A DNA stretch of 64,000 nucleotides from Streptomyces sp. NBC_01353 (lineage in GTDB: Bacteria; Actinomycetota; Actinomycetes; Streptomycetales; Streptomycetaceae). A program made the translations under genes and the position numbers. The notes below the pieces were generated by a model. The model was not told the DNA's origin. It worked only from the letters and a program-made list of their open reading frames with translations, and searched no databases. Positions within the stretch are counted from its first letter, which is position 1; each line of letters opens with the position of its first letter. Where the stretch lies: contig NZ_CP108352.1 in assembly GCF_036237275.1 (NCBI RefSeq), positions 1,426,001 through 1,490,000 of the forward strand. Direction: 5' to 3'. Of the stretch, positions 61,605 through 64,000 are shown one piece after another.

Positions 61605-62489
61605 TCAGACGCGGTCGGCCGCGATCAGGACGTACTGGAACGAGCCGTCCTTGTAGGAGTTGATGAACGCCTCCTCGATACCCGTGACCAGGGAGGACGT
61701 GGCGCGCAGCTCCCAGTACGGGAGCGTCGCGGGGGTCAGGTCGATGACGGCCTGCGGCACGAGACGGTTGTCGGCCATGGCCCGCAGGTACTCACGGCGG
61801 GAGTGGATGTTGCACTCGAAGTGCGCGTTGATCTGGGAGACCCACTTCGAGGGCTGGCCGTAACGCGGGTTCCAGCAGCCGGTGATGGTCACATAGCGGC
61901 CGCCGACCTCGAGGACGCGGGAGTGCTCGGCGAAGAGGTCGTTCAGGTCGACGTACATGCTCGACTCGTTGTTCCACGAGGCGGCGGCCTGGCCGGTCTC
62001 GAAGGGCGTGTCGAGCATGTTGCACACACGGGCGCGGACGTGGTCCCCGATGCCGAGTTCATCGGCGCGCCGGTTGGCGAACTCGGCCTGCTTGGCCGAA
62101 AGCGTGACGCCCTCGACCTTGCACCCGAATCGCTGATGGGCCATGACCATCGAACCGCCCCGGCCGCAGCCGGCGTCGACGAGCGTGTCGTCGCTCCCGA
62201 TGGAGCCGAGGTTGTCCAGGAGGACCTCGGCCTGCGCCGACTCCAGGCGGTGGAGCTCGGCGATCAGCTTCTTCTCGTACGCGCTGTCCTCGACGTCCCC
62301 GAGGGCGGCGTGGTCGATGTCGCCGATGCCGTAGTGGTGGTGGTAAAGGCCGTCGACATCGCCGAGACGCAGGTTCACCGGCCTGGCCTCGTTGTTCCAG
62401 TAACGGGCGATGTCACTCTGATAGGGCGTCGCCGGTCCCGGGACGAACGCGGAGATGCCGTTGACGGTGGTGAACTCGGTGCTGGTCAC
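61605..62489 (-). CDS. gppmt: Geranyl diphosphate 2-C-methyltransferase
   Basis: 294 residues. SAM-dependent methyltransferase: VDAGCGRGGSMVMAHQRFG (motif I), VEGVTLSAKQAEFA and YVTITGCWNPRYG. N-terminal YWNNEARPVNLRLGDVDGLYHHHYG is typical of the GPP methyltransferase, which makes 2-methyl-GPP, substrate for 2-MIB synthase encoded 14 bp upstream. GTG start (GGAA upstream). Third gene of the operon encapsulin, MIB synthase, methyltransferase. Confidence 0.93.
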   Translation of the reverse strand: MTSTEFTTVNGISAFVPGPATPYQSDIARYWNNEARPVNLRLGDVDGLYHHHYGIGDIDHAALGDVEDSAYEKKLIAELHRLESAQAEVLLDNLGSIGSDDTLVDAGCGRGGSMVMAHQRFGCKVEGVTLSAKQAEFANRRADELGIGDHVRARVCNMLDTPFETGQAAASWNNESSMYVDLNDLFAEHSRVLEVGGRYVTITGCWNPRYGQPSKWVSQINAHFECNIHSRREYLRAMADNRLVPQAVIDLTPATLPYWELRATSSLVTGIEEAFINSYKDGSFQYVLIAADRV

Positions 62490-62503
62490 AGATGATTCCG
62501 TTC

Positions 62504-63769
62504 TTACCAGAAATCGGGCAGGCTGTATCGATAGGTGTTGGTCTGGTGCCAGTAGTGGTTGCCGTCGACCCACACGGCGACTCCCCGCAGGAAGCGCAGC
62601 ACGCTCGGGACGGGACAGGCGGCGGCCAGGGCGGCGGCTTCGGCTTCGAAGTCGTGCATGAGGTCGTTGTGGACCTCGACCGCCTTCAGGTACGCCTCCC
62701 GCTCCGAGAGCTCCTCGCGTTCGGCGAGCACCACGGGCAGGTTCAGGTGCCGGCCGGGGCTGGCGAGTTCCTTGGTGTACGAGTACAGGTCGTTGACGAT
62801 GGTGGTGGCATTGCCGGCGAGCGCGAGAACGCGCTGCATGGCCGGCTGGGCGTGGAGGTCCGCGGGCAGTTCGTAGCCGCCGACGGTGTCCGTGATGGTG
62901 GGGCAGGGGCGGAAGTTGTTGAACTGCCGCATCGCCAGGTACTCCCACACCTCGGGCACGTGGTCCGTCTGGGCCCAGGCGCCTTCGGCGAGGTATCCCA
63001 TGTGCAGCCGGGCCATGTCGTGCCGGAACCGGTCCGCCTGGGAGGGGGTGGACTGCTGGACGAAGTACTCCATGGCGGAGCGGTAGGCGCGCCGAGGGGC
63101 GTCCGCGTGGAGCGACTCCTCCCACTGCGGCTGGTACTCCTTCGTCGTGTGCAGGGGGTCGAGGGCGGTGTGCGCGAGCAGAAGGCGCCCGCCGAGGCCG
63201 ATGGGCGAGCCGCCGTGGTCCTCGCAGTAGCAGTCGTCGACCGCGTTCTCGGCGACCATCAGCCGGGTGGCGATCATCAAATGCTCGACGGTCGGGGCGT
63301 CGGGATGGCAGGCGACCATGTAGCGACCGACGGAGAAGCCGTCGAACTCGCCTTCCCAGTCCTCGGGGTACAGGTCGACCTCGTCCAGCGCCCAGGCCTT
63401 GATCCTGCGGCTGACCTCCTCCACGCGCACCGGGTCGGGCTCCGGGATGGGGTGGTGGTAGAGGCCCGGGATCGGTGTGCCCTCCGCCGGGGCCTCGGGC
63501 GCCGGCGGGGCCGAAGGCTCCTCGCGCCGCCCCAGGTACAGGCTCGAGGTGCCCAGACCGGTGGGGCCGCGCAGGATCCGATCCAGGTCGGGGGTCGCCG
63601 GCGCGGGCGGGGTGTCGGTGACGCTGACGGCCTCCGATGCGGCTTCGGCCTCGACGGCGGCTTCGAGGCCGGTGGCCGAGGTGTGGGCGTGGTCGATGAC
63701 GTGGGCCCCGAAGCCGGTCGCGGCGGCAGGCAGGCCCGACTGCAGAGGGGAAAGCCCCGGATCGGGCAT
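62504..63769 (-). CDS. 2-Methylisoborneol synthase (terpene cyclase)
   Basis: 421 residues. Class I terpene synthase with the acidic metal motif DDCYCED (178-184) and the NSE motif NDLYSYTKE (326-334); the end YRYSLPDFW is typical. It cyclises 2-methyl-GPP to 2-methylisoborneol, the earthy-odour compound. The first ~110 residues are low-complexity (Ala/Pro/Glu) with one defined short motif GPTGLGTSSLYLG (68-80), probably the encapsulin loading tail. ATG with AAGGAG. A small hairpin (63801-63815) precedes it. Confidence 0.93.
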   Translation of the reverse strand: MPDPGLSPLQSGLPAAATGFGAHVIDHAHTSATGLEAAVEAEAASEAVSVTDTPPAPATPDLDRILRGPTGLGTSSLYLGRREEPSAPPAPEAPAEGTPIPGLYHHPIPEPDPVRVEEVSRRIKAWALDEVDLYPEDWEGEFDGFSVGRYMVACHPDAPTVEHLMIATRLMVAENAVDDCYCEDHGGSPIGLGGRLLLAHTALDPLHTTKEYQPQWEESLHADAPRRAYRSAMEYFVQQSTPSQADRFRHDMARLHMGYLAEGAWAQTDHVPEVWEYLAMRQFNNFRPCPTITDTVGGYELPADLHAQPAMQRVLALAGNATTIVNDLYSYTKELASPGRHLNLPVVLAEREELSEREAYLKAVEVHNDLMHDFEAEAAALAAACPVPSVLRFLRGVAVWVDGNHYWHQTNTYRYSLPDFW

Positions 63770-63869
63770 CCGTAGCTCCTTGGTGAGGTGGGTGGGGGGT
63801 GCCCGGAGCCCGGGCTGCTCGCCCTGCCCCGGTCCCTGTCCGGGCCGTCGCGGCCCTGGGACGGGTGCT

Positions 63870-64000
63870 CTAGTCGTGCCTGCGGGCGATCTGCACGTTC
63901 TCCAGCACGCCGAGCGCGTTGGGCACGAGGATGGCGGCGGAGTAGTAGGTGGTGACCAGGTAGGAGATGATCGACCGCTCGTCGATGCCCATGAAGCGCA
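63870..64000 (-). CDS. Family 2B encapsulin (EshA-like) shell protein, C-terminal end only
   Basis: Only the last ~43 residues are inside the window; the start lies right of base 64000. The readable end is [19 protein letters not shown] followed by [17 protein letters not shown] and a short basic tail, like the HK97-fold end of EshA/family 2B encapsulins that have a cyclic-nucleotide-binding insert. Known relatives sit directly before 2-MIB synthase genes and encase the enzyme. Gap to the synthase gene is 100 bp. Confidence 0.75.
   Translation of the reverse strand, partial: RFMGIDERSIISYLVTTYYSAAILVPNALGVLENVQIARRHD

Noticed and set aside
63826-63866. Terminator between encapsulin and MIB synthase genes
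   Set aside because: The stem needs a large asymmetric internal loop; too weak to call.

Overview
The window is high-GC (about 70% or more by eye), gene-dense DNA with GTG and TTG starts, 4-bp stop/start overlaps and Shine-Dalgarno sites of the GGAGG type. Gene content (2-methylisoborneol genes, SpoIIE-type phosphatases, ROK/HxlR/MarR/TetR/MerR regulators, secreted subtilisin, caspase and trypsin-like conflict proteins) points to a Streptomyces or close relative. This is inferred from reading the sequence; no database search was run.

Region 1 (1-16029) is a surface-polysaccharide locus: an initiating polyprenyl-phosphate sugar transferase (cut by the window edge), a divergent GDP-L-fucose pair (gmd and fcl), a large secreted multidomain protein, a lipoprotein, two family-4 glycosyltransferases, a WcaF-like acetyltransferase, Wzy-like polymerase, Wzx-like flippase, a Wzz-like protein with a decayed kinase half, a TagD-like nucleotidyltransferase and a CDP-alcohol phosphotransferase. 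Region 2 (16142-18770) is a MacB/FtsX-type ABC pair followed by a decaying repeat cluster. Region 3 (18771-27760) holds a ROK repressor, an HxlR regulator coupled to a PanE-like reductase, a frameshifted pseudogene, a xylFGH-like sugar ABC operon, and a divergent MarR/MFS drug-efflux pair.

Region 4 (28013-43244) contains two translationally coupled SpoIIE phosphatases, tRNA-Pro(GGG) with its terminator, DUF309, cytochrome P450, DUF488, TetR, PAP2 + DMT transporter, DUF4188/MerR, an SPFH protein coupled to a NAD-kinase-like protein, GNAT and a lipoprotein. Region 5 (43687-48762) has a secreted subtilisin and a large ATP-binding LuxR regulator.

Region 6 (48785-57207) is the most striking part: a caspase-like protease, a NUC1-type DNA/RNA endonuclease, a 1785-residue protein with two P-loop NTPase modules and a C-terminal trypsin-like protease, and a second stand-alone trypsin-like protease. 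All catalytic residues that can be read are intact. It looks like an NTPase-controlled, protease/nuclease-armed conflict (suicide or antiviral) module.

Region 7 (57407-64000) has a zinc-ribbon membrane protein, an ABC exporter, a second P450, and the 2-methylisoborneol operon: GPP methyltransferase, 2-MIB synthase and the C-terminal end of a family 2B encapsulin/EshA-type shell protein cut by the right edge.
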